A stretch of 16,634 nucleotides of DNA. Origin: Paracoccaceae bacterium. Lineage in GTDB: Bacteria > Pseudomonadota > Alphaproteobacteria > Rhodobacterales > Rhodobacteraceae. Shown here in pieces: positions 1-6,461 of this stretch; the stretch's first letter is position 1; every line of letters begins with the position of its first letter. The stretch covers positions 42,730 through 59,363 of the forward strand of contig NVXA01000007.1 of assembly GCA_002746395.1 (NCBI GenBank). The letters are read 5' to 3'. The notes under the pieces were generated by a model. That model worked only from the letters and a program-made list of their open reading frames with translations, did not search any database and was not told the DNA's origin. The position numbers and the translations under genes were made by a program.

Positions 1-105
1 CCAGTTCCGCTGCGCCGCCGTGATATCCGCCGGATAATCCTCGCCCTTGCCAACAGCATGAACAGGAATCGCAGATTTTGCATCACTAGAAAAACGGTTA
101 GCCAT
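1..105 (-). CDS. N-terminal fragment of a probable M17-family (leucyl aminopeptidase-like) protein
   Basis: This is the first 35 codons of a gene that runs off the left edge. It starts at the ATG complementary to 103-105, with a GGAGA ribosome-binding sequence about 7 bases upstream. The visible peptide begins MANRFSSDAKSAIPVHAVG and ends in TAAQRNW. The pattern of a short polar start, an IPVHAV strand and then an AAQ-x-W helix resembles the N-terminal domain of the leucyl-aminopeptidase family proteins of Rhodobacterales, which are cytoplasmic metallopeptidases. The metal-binding catalytic domain lies outside the window, so the identity is recognition of a short segment only. It is on the same strand as the Hpt-like gene and 66 bases downstream of it, so the two could be co-transcribed. 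Confidence 0.5.
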   Translation of the reverse strand, partial: MANRFSSDAKSAIPVHAVGKGEDYPADITAAQRNW

Positions 106-171
106 CGGGGTATCTCCAATCAAGAAAGTTACCCGTAAACTATCCGCCCATGCCAGAACCGCAAGACCCGC

Positions 172-549
172 TTACGCCTCCAACTCGAAAACCGAAAACA
201 AAGACGCCTCCGCAACGCGGTTCAACCGCCCGATCACCGCCGATAACCCCTCCATATTGCCCTCGCGCGTACACGTCATAACGTCCGACGCCACCTTTGC
301 CACATCCACCAGCCCTATTTGGCTGGCGACCCCGCAAATGTTCAGCGCATGGCGATACGTCATCGTCAAATCTCCCTCTCGCAGCGCGCGTTCCAGCCTT
401 CCCAACCGGTCCGCCAGATTAAACGCCGCCGCCTCCGCGATCTCCTCATATTGCGCCTCTCCGACTGCCGTTTTCAGGTTACGGATTACCTCGTAGTCCA
501 CACCTACAGCCACGGCTTGTCCCGCGCAAATTTGGTATATTTGTCCCAT
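172..549 (-). CDS. Small helical protein, Hpt (histidine phosphotransfer)-like
   Basis: A 125-residue, mostly helical, soluble protein. I chose the ATG at 547-549, preceded by a purine-rich AGGGG stretch, over a longer reading frame to 762 because that extension would run deep into the divergent carbonic anhydrase gene. Residues 66-79 read RHALNICGVASQIG. A histidine followed by a small-residue helix and a glycine resembles the phospho-accepting helix of Hpt domains, with H67 as the candidate phosphorylated residue. The spacing from His to Gly is about two residues longer than in the classical H-x-L-K-G motif, so the assignment is tentative. Helices at about 20-60 and 82-122 would complete a bundle. 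No histidine kinase or receiver gene lies nearby. The gene itself is well supported and its function is inferred. Confidence 0.6.
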   Translation of the reverse strand: MGQIYQICAGQAVAVGVDYEVIRNLKTAVGEAQYEEIAEAAAFNLADRLGRLERALREGDLTMTYRHALNICGVASQIGLVDVAKVASDVMTCTREGNMEGLSAVIGRLNRVAEASLFSVFELEA

Positions 550-677
550 TCCTTCTTTCCCCTCTACTCTCGCAAAATCTAAACTAGCGGCAAAGTCTGA
601 AAAAAGGGTTATCAAACATCCAGTCCTTGAAAATTCCCGAAAAACCCCGCAAAAGGAGGGGGAAGAAGGAGCCGCGA

Positions 678-1331
678 ATGAAAAATGCAAAACCCCTGCC
701 GTCCTACCTTGCCAAGCGCTACGCCGGTTGGCGTGCGACGCAGTTTCAGGAAAACAAAGCATGGTATGCGCGTTTAGCTGACGAGGGCCAACGCCCCCGC
801 GCCATGATCATCTCGTGTTGCGACAGCCGCGTTCACGTCACCGCGATCTTCGGGGCCGAATCCGGTGAATTCTTCATCCATCGCAACATCGCCAACCTCG
901 TGCCACCCTATTCCCCAGACGCGGAGCCGCACGGCACCTCGGCCGCGATTGAGTACGCGGTGAAACACCTGCACGTCGCCAATCTGCTGGTCGTTGGCCA
1001 TTCGGATTGCGGCGGGGTGGCCGGTTGCCTCGATATGTGCTGCGGCAATGCGCCGGAACTGGAAGAGGGCAACAGCTTCGTTGGCCGCTGGATGGACATC
1101 CTGCGCCCGGGGTACGAGCGCATCAAGGACATGGAAGGCACCCATGCGGAGCGCCAAACCGCCTTGGAAAAAGAAGGCGTCCTCGTCGCGCTGGAAAACC
1201 TGATGACCTTCCCGTTCATCCAAGACGCCGTCGCAAACGACACCCTCGCGCTACACGGCCTATGGAACAACATCCGCGACGGCAGCGTCGAATACTACAA
1301 CGCCGACGCCGAGGCGTTTCATCGGGTGTAG
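678..1331 (+). CDS. Beta-class carbonic anhydrase
   Basis: A 217-residue beta-carbonic anhydrase that interconverts CO2 and bicarbonate in the cytoplasm. The zinc and catalytic residues are visible: C47 and D49 with R51 in SCCDSR, then H108 and C111 in GHSDCGG. The segment EFFIHRNIANLVPPY (about 64-78) and the helix GTSAAIEYAVKHL are typical of the family, and the length is normal. The start is the ATG at 678, because AAGGAG lies 6 bases upstream. An upstream TTG at 627 in the same frame would add 17 lysine- and arginine-rich residues with no good ribosome-binding site. A cluster of extra cysteines (C117, C121, C122) follows the second zinc motif. The gene is divergent from the Hpt-like gene across a spacer of about 130 bases that must hold both promoters, and convergent with the nitrilase-like gene. 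Confidence 0.95.
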   Translation: MKNAKPLPSYLAKRYAGWRATQFQENKAWYARLADEGQRPRAMIISCCDSRVHVTAIFGAESGEFFIHRNIANLVPPYSPDAEPHGTSAAIEYAVKHLHVANLLVVGHSDCGGVAGCLDMCCGNAPELEEGNSFVGRWMDILRPGYERIKDMEGTHAERQTALEKEGVLVALENLMTFPFIQDAVANDTLALHGLWNNIRDGSVEYYNADAEAFHRV

Positions 1332-1350
1332 GAATAGCCAATTTAGGATC

Positions 1351-3141
1351 CTATAATTCGATAGGTAGTTGCGATTGGAACCGCCAAGAACAATTCATTG
1401 TTTTCCTGCCGTCTATCGTTTGATCAAACACATCTTTACTGCATAATGAAATTAACACGCCACAGTCAGCGCCACCTTTTGGCATTGGTATTTCAATCAT
1501 CTGGCCCGTTTCGTCTTTCCAAAGCGCAATGGACCGATTTTCTTCGTATTTTTTTGTAGAGTTCAAGCGATCGACTAAGCCAAACGAAGTTAACGTCAAA
1601 ACCGAGCATCCAGGATCATCAGCAAGGCTTGAAGCATATCGGGCGGACCAGCGATTTTTCAATTGCGGCCCATCCATTAGTAACGCAAATAACAAATTTG
1701 GTCCAATCGACCGAATTATCTCATGGCAGGGGTCGTTTCTGGCCAAGTCCTCACATATCATCGAAACAAATGTCGAAGATTGACGAAACTGATGAAAATA
1801 CAATTCTCGCTTGGCGATGTGATGATCTTCCCACCATGCGCTTGTTGTTGGGTTTAACGAACTCGCCAAAGCGTATTCAGAAACTTGTATTTGATCAAGC
1901 TTCCATCGATGGTGCTTTCTACGGCTTGTAATTGCAAAGCCGTAGTTTTGATCGTCGGTGTTCTTGGGTTTAGCTAGTTGGCGCCTTACAGCTGTAACTA
2001 CAAAATTCGCGCCCCCCTCTTCTGGTTTGCAGTTTGTTGAGCTCCCCGCAACAATAAACTCGACGCCATAATCCTTAGAAACCAGCCTGTCGCATAATTT
2101 CTCAAAAATATTATAATTTAGAGAGAACTCGGGGAAGATTATCCCGTTTATCGTCTCAACCTCTTTACTGGCTTCTTTCAGAAGGTCCATTACGAAGTCG
2201 ACAAGTTTTTCTTCCTTATCTTCGAGCCAACCTTGGTTAATCTGAAAGCTGGCCCAGTTTGGCATATTCTGCACGGATTTGCCCGTTATAGAACTTTTCT
2301 GGTGTTTCTCATGAAAGTTTCGCCCGAATATCTTGTAAGGTAGTGGTACAAGCAAAATATCGAGTGCGCTATGGTTATCTGGTTTTGGTTCTTCTCTGGA
2401 TTGCGTCCAATGACACCGAACCATCCCCCTTGGTGGAAGCAATGCTAGGTTTGCGGTCAGGTTTCTTAGTGTGCATCCAACCTGAGCGATACGACTTTTC
2501 GGCAAAACACAAACAACGTCCATATCTACCAGTGTGGTCACCGAGGCGGGTTTCCTTAGACTTTGATCTCTAAATGATTCAGCCTCCTTTTTCTGCCCTT
2601 CGTTATTGTCAAAAAAAGTCGCTATAAACATGTTAAACCTGCTGGCCCCCTCTCCATTGCTTGCTGAAACATGCCGCCCCAACCCTTTCGAGGCGCTGTC
2701 AGCAATAATTAGTAGCTTCATGGCCACCGGCCACCACTGGGGTGTATTGCTTCCTTCCATTCGAACATCGTGATTACCCATTTTAAGGAGATCAGCCCAA
2801 AGCCTGTCTATTGTTCCGGTCGGATTCTTTGCATCCGAATTCCAGTCGTTTGCAGTTTTCTCCAATTCCTCCTTATCTTTCACCGATAACACAAATGTAC
2901 CATTTTGCTCTTGATCATGAGGGTTTGGAACATAGTATCCCATGGCCCCACTTATTTGGCATAAATGACCAACAACAGCGAACAAGTTTGGCGGAAAATC
3001 TGGAGCAAGGTCCCATGCACCTGCTGGGCTATCCATCACCGTATTGTAAATTTTCAAACTTTTCGGATCAATTGTACCTATCGGCAAAACTGATTTTATT
3101 TCGGTCAATACCGTGCGTTTGGGAAAAGCGGATTCGTTCAC
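1351..3141 (-). CDS. Large nitrilase-superfamily-like protein with unrecognised N-terminal half
   Basis: A 596-residue protein. Its C-terminal half (about 258-575) carries the Glu-Lys-Cys arrangement of the carbon-nitrogen hydrolase (nitrilase) fold: E338 in IIFPEFSL, K414 (or K409) in RRKHHRWKLDQ, and C463 in SMICEDLAR. After these comes the strand NLLFALLMDGPQ and a later TLTSFGLVDR segment. Residues 1-250 do not match a family I know. They include the segments VVGHLCQISGAMGYY (57-71) and PVAMKLLIIADSASKGLGRH (138-157). There is no signal peptide or obvious membrane span. The start is a GTG with AAGG 7 bases upstream. Codon use is clearly richer in A and T than in the flanking carbonic anhydrase and asd, suggesting acquired DNA. 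Nitrilase-like domains occur in defence proteins such as DRT1 reverse transcriptases, but no reverse transcriptase motif is present here. An ordinary amidase role is also possible. The fold is fairly secure; the role is unknown. Confidence 0.75.
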   Translation of the reverse strand: MNESAFPKRTVLTEIKSVLPIGTIDPKSLKIYNTVMDSPAGAWDLAPDFPPNLFAVVGHLCQISGAMGYYVPNPHDQEQNGTFVLSVKDKEELEKTANDWNSDAKNPTGTIDRLWADLLKMGNHDVRMEGSNTPQWWPVAMKLLIIADSASKGLGRHVSASNGEGASRFNMFIATFFDNNEGQKKEAESFRDQSLRKPASVTTLVDMDVVCVLPKSRIAQVGCTLRNLTANLALLPPRGMVRCHWTQSREEPKPDNHSALDILLVPLPYKIFGRNFHEKHQKSSITGKSVQNMPNWASFQINQGWLEDKEEKLVDFVMDLLKEASKEVETINGIIFPEFSLNYNIFEKLCDRLVSKDYGVEFIVAGSSTNCKPEEGGANFVVTAVRRQLAKPKNTDDQNYGFAITSRRKHHRWKLDQIQVSEYALASSLNPTTSAWWEDHHIAKRELYFHQFRQSSTFVSMICEDLARNDPCHEIIRSIGPNLLFALLMDGPQLKNRWSARYASSLADDPGCSVLTLTSFGLVDRLNSTKKYEENRSIALWKDETGQMIEIPMPKGGADCGVLISLCSKDVFDQTIDGRKTMNCSWRFQSQLPIEL

Positions 3142-3366
3142 AGTAGAGCCTTACAATTTAACAGGCTAGTTACAGCCATTGACTTTGTTATATGATGACT
3201 TATTTACTCATAGTTGAATAGTTATAGTAATTTTAACCAATTAAATGTAAACACTATTGTAATCCCAATTAGCCAATATAATTGAAGTGTTGCTTATTTT
3301 GGTTAAATGAGTCAATATGCCCGAGTCTCAAAATCAGAGGCAAGGCAGTTCTAGTCTTAAGGTTCA
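3142..3366. promoter_or_regulatory. AT-rich divergent intergenic region with inverted and direct repeats
   Basis: This gap separates the divergent nitrilase-like gene and the 74-residue gene and is the most AT-rich stretch of the window. TTGACT at 3179-3184 with TATTTA at 3201-3206 (16-base spacing) could be a plus-strand promoter, far upstream of the small gene. A 9-base inverted repeat, TTTAACCAA at 3232-3240 and TTGGTTAAA at 3299-3307, and repeats of CCAATTA at 3237-3243 and 3265-3271 suggest operator-like or curved DNA. These are pattern calls in low-complexity sequence and could be chance. Confidence 0.35.
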
Positions 3367-3591
3367 ATGAAAATGTCAAATAGATATAGTCCTGAAATGA
3401 TCCAGGATATCTGGAAGGATTCCGACGAAGCATTAGACCGTGTATCAACTGATATGGCCGAGGCCCTTATCGCACGCATGCGTTCTGTAAATAACGGTGC
3501 TGTTATTAATTTGGGCGATAACCGTCTTAATGAATTACGCACCGAACTAGTCGAAAACTACCGAAACCAGTTTGCGACCGCCGGCTCGTAA
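3367..3591 (+). CDS. Small hypothetical protein, 74 residues
   Basis: The product is not recognised. It is predicted to be largely helical and acidic in its first 40 residues (RYSPEMIQDIW, then ALDRVSTDMAEALIARM), followed by a short NNGAVINLGDNRL segment and a charged helix ending near NQFATAGS. There are no cysteines, membrane spans or signal peptide. Two ATGs in frame (3367 and 3373) are possible starts. AAGG at 3359-3362 is about 4 bases from the first and 10 from the second, so the second gives the better spacing. The stop lies one base from the asd stop on the opposite strand, leaving no room for a terminator. It is divergent from the nitrilase-like gene, but a functional link is only a guess from position. 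Confidence 0.55.
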   Translation: MKMSNRYSPEMIQDIWKDSDEALDRVSTDMAEALIARMRSVNNGAVINLGDNRLNELRTELVENYRNQFATAGS

Positions 3592-3592
3592 C

Positions 3593-4615
3593 CTAACCCT
3601 TCTTCAAAACCCGTCGCCCTAACAGCTCCGCAATCTGCACCGCGTTCAGCGCCGCACCTTTGCGCAGGTTGTCCGAGACACACCACAGGTTAATCCCGTT
3701 CTCGACCGTCACGTCTTGCCGGATACGGCTGATGAACGTCGCATATTCGCCCACGCTCTCGATCGGGGTCACATAGCCGCCGTCCTCGCGTTTATCGACA
3801 ACCAGTATCCCCGGCGCCTCGCGCAAGATATCCCGCGCTTCATCTTCATCAAGGAAATCCTCGAATTCAATGTTGATCGCCTCACTGTGCCCAACGAAAA
3901 CCGGAACCCGCACACAGGTCGCCGTGACCTTGATCTTCGGGTCCATAATCTTCTTGGTTTCAGCAACCATTTTCCATTCTTCTTTAGTGTCGCCGCTGTC
4001 CATAAACACATCAATATGCGGGATCACGTTGAAGGCAATCTGCTTGGGGAACACGCTGGGAACACGCTCCTGCCCCGGCACATACATGCCCTTGGTCTGC
4101 ATCCACAGCTCGTCCATCGCGTCCTTGCCACCGCCGGAAACCGATTGATACGTGGACACAACCACCCGTTTGATCGTCGCACGGTCATGTAATGGCTTCA
4201 ACGCCACAACCATCTGCGCGGTCGAACAATTCGGGTTGGCGATGATGTTTTTCTTGTCGTACCCCATGATCGCATCGGGGTTCACTTCCGGCACAATCAG
4301 CGGCACCTGCGGGTCGTACCGATAAAGCGAACTGTTATCAATCACCACACAACCAGCCTTCGCAGCCTTTGGCGCATACTTCTTCGTCGCCTCGGACCCA
4401 ACGGCAAACAGCGCCATATCCCAACCCGTAAAATCAAACGTGTCCAGATCGCCCGTCTTCATCGTCTTCTCGCCGAACGCAACTTCTGTACCCATTGAGC
4501 GACGGCTGGCAAGCACGGCCAACTCCTCGATCGGGAACTTGCGTTCCTCCAAGATGTTCAACATTTCACGGCCCACATTGCCAGTGGCGCCCACGACGAC
4601 GATTCTGTAACCCAA
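3593..4615 (-). CDS. asd: Aspartate-semialdehyde dehydrogenase
   Basis: A 340-residue enzyme that reduces aspartyl phosphate to aspartate semialdehyde with NADPH, the branch point to lysine/diaminopimelate, threonine and methionine. The NADP-binding motif GATGNVG is at residues 9-15, the catalytic cysteine is C130 in NPNCSTAQ, and the substrate-binding arginine and catalytic histidine are R236 in CVRVPV and H243 in GHSEA. The length is normal for the family. The start codon is TTG (complement of 4613-4615), with AGGAG 7 bases upstream and no competing ATG, so translation initiation may be less efficient than for an ATG. A possible minus-strand promoter, TTTCAC then 17 bases then TATGAG, lies in the gap shared with the divergent exported-protein gene. 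It is convergent with the 74-residue gene. Confidence 0.97.
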   Translation of the reverse strand: MGYRIVVVGATGNVGREMLNILEERKFPIEELAVLASRRSMGTEVAFGEKTMKTGDLDTFDFTGWDMALFAVGSEATKKYAPKAAKAGCVVIDNSSLYRYDPQVPLIVPEVNPDAIMGYDKKNIIANPNCSTAQMVVALKPLHDRATIKRVVVSTYQSVSGGGKDAMDELWMQTKGMYVPGQERVPSVFPKQIAFNVIPHIDVFMDSGDTKEEWKMVAETKKIMDPKIKVTATCVRVPVFVGHSEAINIEFEDFLDEDEARDILREAPGILVVDKREDGGYVTPIESVGEYATFISRIRQDVTVENGINLWCVSDNLRKGAALNAVQIAELLGRRVLKKG

Positions 4616-4673
4616 GGTTTTTCTCCTGAAATTGGGGGTTCAACACCGCGCTCATAGCGATTTCCACGCGAAT

Positions 4674-4706
4674 GTGAAAGGGCAACTGCGATGTTCCCGC
4701 TATACT
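4674..4706 (+). promoter_or_regulatory. Possible promoter of the first exported-protein gene
   Basis: A TATACT hexamer at 4701-4706, preceded by CGC, matches a sigma-70 -10 element and would place transcription start about 20 bases before the ATG at 4732. The only -35-like hexamer upstream (GTGAAA at 4674-4679) is 21 bases away, too far for a standard promoter, so this is weak. Confidence 0.25.
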
Positions 4707-4731
4707 ACCACAACATTTAGGAGAATCGCAG

Positions 4732-5091
4732 ATGAAATCAACCGCCCTCGCCGCCCTTTTCGCCGCGCTTCCCCTGATTGCCGCCGCCGATATCCCCACC
4801 GTTACCGCCGTCGATGCAATCGCCAATGGCGGCACATGGCGCTTCGACGTCTCGATCCTGCACGCCGACACCGGCTGGGAACACTACGCCGATGGCTGGG
4901 GCGTCTACACCATAGACGGGATCGAGCTGGGCTACCGTACCCTCGTCCACCCCCACGTGAACGAACAACCCTTCACCCGCAGCCTGTCGGGCGTCACCAT
5001 CCCCGCAGGCACAACCGAAATATCCATCATCCCGCACGACCTTGTCCACGGTGACGGCCCGAAATTCACCGTCACCCTGCCCACGCCCTAA
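4732..5091 (+). CDS. Small exported protein, first of two tandem paralogues
   Basis: A 119-residue protein with a clear signal peptide (hydrophobic stretch 4-18, likely cleavage after A19, before DIPTV). The mature part of about 100 residues looks like a beta-sandwich. It holds the motif W36-R-F-D-V with H44-A-D-T-G-W-E-H51, then DGIELGYRTLVHPHVNEQPF (63-82, conserved-looking) and ends in KFTVTLP. I recall similar hypothetical exported proteins in Rhodobacteraceae, but no function is known to me. The histidines (H44, H51, H73, H75) could bind a metal; that is speculation. The start is well supported by AGGAG about 9 bases upstream. It is divergent from asd and followed by a paralogue 85 bases downstream. 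Confidence 0.85.
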   Translation: MKSTALAALFAALPLIAAADIPTVTAVDAIANGGTWRFDVSILHADTGWEHYADGWGVYTIDGIELGYRTLVHPHVNEQPFTRSLSGVTIPAGTTEISIIPHDLVHGDGPKFTVTLPTP

Positions 5092-5176
5092 TCACGAACC
5101 CCTTGCGGTAATGTGATCTGCCTTTCGCCCCGCACTGTGCTAAACGGGAATCGCTTAAAGAACCTCGGAGCCATAC

Positions 5177-5533
5177 GTGAAACTACTGATCGCCGCCCTG
5201 ATTGCCCTGACAATCCCCCTCCCCGCACTTTCGGCGGAGGTCGAGATTCGCATGGTTCAAGCCATGCAATCCGACGGCCTGTGGAAATTCAAAGTCACCG
5301 TATACCACCCCGATACAGGCGAAGACCACATGTATAACAGTCTGGCCATCTTCAGCCCTGACGAAACCCGCATCGGCTACGCCGAAATCTCCACCCCCAG
5401 CGTCGGGGCCGAGAACGTCACCACCCAAGTCCTAAACGTCGATATCCCCGAGGATTTCGACTACATCATAATCCGCGGCAAATGCAATGATTACGGCTGG
5501 GCACAAGACGGGGTAATGATTGCGTTGCGGTGA
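5177..5533 (+). CDS. Small exported protein, second of two tandem paralogues
   Basis: A 118-residue protein with a signal peptide (hydrophobic 3-17, likely cleavage after LSA20). It is homologous to the preceding gene: the motif W36-K-F-K-V with H44-P-D-T-G-E-D-H51 falls at exactly the same residue numbers, and IGYAEI aligns with LGYRTL. It has diverged downstream: the HPHVNEQPF region of the first copy is replaced by TPSVGAENV, and a cysteine (C103) appears in RGKCNDYGW. The start codon is GTG with CGGAG 6 bases upstream; no better ATG fits the signal peptide. Periplasmic or secreted location is inferred from the signal sequence. The role is unknown. Confidence 0.83.
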   Translation: MKLLIAALIALTIPLPALSAEVEIRMVQAMQSDGLWKFKVTVYHPDTGEDHMYNSLAIFSPDETRIGYAEISTPSVGAENVTTQVLNVDIPEDFDYIIIRGKCNDYGWAQDGVMIALR

Positions 5534-5599
5534 GGGAGCGTTGCCTTCATCAGTCGAAAACTGTACCTACAATATTGTTAAGTTAGTAGGAGTTTCGCA

Positions 5600-6244
5600 A
5601 TGAGGGACAACTTTACACAGGCAGACGTGAAGGAATTGGCTCGTCAAAGTGGCTACAAATGCTCCAATCCATCTTGCCGAAGGCCTACCGTCGGTTCTGA
5701 CGGCGGCGAGGGTAGCACGAGTATTGGAGTGGCAGCGCACATCTGTGCAGCAGCGGCGGGTGGGCCAAGATTTCATGAAGAAATGACAACCGAAGAAAGA
5801 TCATCTATCAAGAATGGTATTTGGCTTTGCCAGACTTGTAGTCGTTTGGTTGACGCAGATATTCCAAGCCATTCCATTGATACTTTGCATGAATGGAAAA
5901 AACTATCTGAAATTCGGGCATACCTAGCTTTACGAAATTTAGAAGTCGCACGGCCACGCAATTTCAACGAACTTGAGAAAAAAATGCCGGAACTGATTGC
6001 TGAAATGCGAAAGGATTTAAGCAATAATCCTTTCACACGTGAATTTATCATTATGTCAAAAAGGCACACCTATAACGGCTCCGGAAAGACGATTTTTTCC
6101 TACTTTTTTGAAGATCACGAACATCTTCAAGGAAAAATGACAATATGCGGGAACTACGGTGCTATCGTTGAAATCACTTTCAATAATGTAGAAAGATATG
6201 AGTTCACTGAAGGCTTTGCGGAGTACCTTGAAGGTTCCAGCTAA
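5600..6244 (+). CDS. HNH endonuclease-like protein with a C-terminal accessory domain
   Basis: A 214-residue protein. Residues 18-105 form an HNH-type zinc nuclease domain: C21 and C26 in CSNPSCRR, the AAHI segment with H47, and NGIWLCQTC (72-80) with N72, C77 and C80. The following DADIPSHSIDTLHEWK matches the usual end of this HNH subfamily. A helix (123-140, NELEKKMPELIAEMRKDL) links to a C-terminal domain (about 145-214) with REFIIMSKRHTYN, FEDHEHLQGKM and NYGAIVEITFNN, which looks like a winged-helix or small alpha/beta module. AGGAG lies about 8 bases before the ATG. The gene is more AT-rich than leuB and the exported-protein genes, suggesting transfer. No restriction methylase, recombinase or phage gene is beside it, so it may be a solitary accessory nuclease. 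Its target is unknown. Confidence 0.8.
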   Translation: MRDNFTQADVKELARQSGYKCSNPSCRRPTVGSDGGEGSTSIGVAAHICAAAAGGPRFHEEMTTEERSSIKNGIWLCQTCSRLVDADIPSHSIDTLHEWKKLSEIRAYLALRNLEVARPRNFNELEKKMPELIAEMRKDLSNNPFTREFIIMSKRHTYNGSGKTIFSYFFEDHEHLQGKMTICGNYGAIVEITFNNVERYEFTEGFAEYLEGSS

Positions 6245-6375
6245 ATGATAAAATTATTCTGTGCATTGGGCGAAGTTAATGGTGTGCGTTTATCCACTTA
6301 GATTCAAAGCGGTCATTGAACACACCAACAGCACCCAAAAGGTTAACAATCCCGACTAATTTAGTGTACTCACGC

Positions 6376-6408
6376 GTTGTGTACGCATTGTGTACGCGTT
6401 GTGCATAG
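6376..6408. repeat. Three 11-bp tandem repeats
   Basis: GTTGTGTACGC (6376-6386), ATTGTGTACGC (6387-6397) and a degenerate third copy GTTGTGCATAG (6398-6408) follow one another without gaps. They lie in the 217-base gap between the HNH gene stop and the leuB stop. A separate 10-base direct repeat, AAAGGTTAAC at 6338-6347 and 6430-6439, brackets them. No coding region is supported in this gap. Confidence 0.8.
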
Positions 6409-6445
6409 CCCGTTTTGCTCAAAATCGGCAAAGGTTAACGGGCTA
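6406..6445. repeat. Inverted repeat just downstream of leuB
   Basis: TAGCCCGTT (6406-6414) is the perfect reverse complement of AACGGGCTA (6437-6445), with a 22-base loop in which TTGC and GCAA could add pairs. It lies about 16 bases past the leuB stop on the minus strand and before the end of the HNH transcript on the plus strand. It could fold as a transcript-end hairpin. There is no run of T on either strand, so it is not a classical intrinsic terminator. Confidence 0.5.
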
Positions 6446-6461
6446 CGCAATAATCTTTCGC

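Noticed and set aside
550..762. N-terminal extension of the Hpt-like protein up to 762
   Set aside because: It would overlap the start of the carbonic anhydrase gene antisense and adds residues without family character. The ATG at 547-549 fits better.
1344..1353. TAGGATCCTA palindrome at the carbonic anhydrase / nitrilase-like 3' junction
   Set aside because: Only 10 bases with no loop and no T-run. It contains a BamHI-type hexamer by chance and is too short to be called a terminator or junction site.
3307..3354. 15-codon ORF beginning MSQYARVSKSEARQF upstream of the 74-residue gene
   Set aside because: No ribosome-binding site, in low-complexity AT-rich DNA, and no recognisable content. 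Probably chance.
1351..3591. A complete DRT-type defence system at the nitrilase-like locus
   Set aside because: No reverse transcriptase motif (such as Y-x-D-D) or non-coding RNA partner is visible. Only the nitrilase-like part can be supported, so the system claim is not made.
6245..6301. 18-codon ORF right after the HNH stop (starts MIKLFCALGEVNG)
   Set aside because: No separate ribosome-binding site and no family resemblance. Closeness to the HNH stop alone is not enough.
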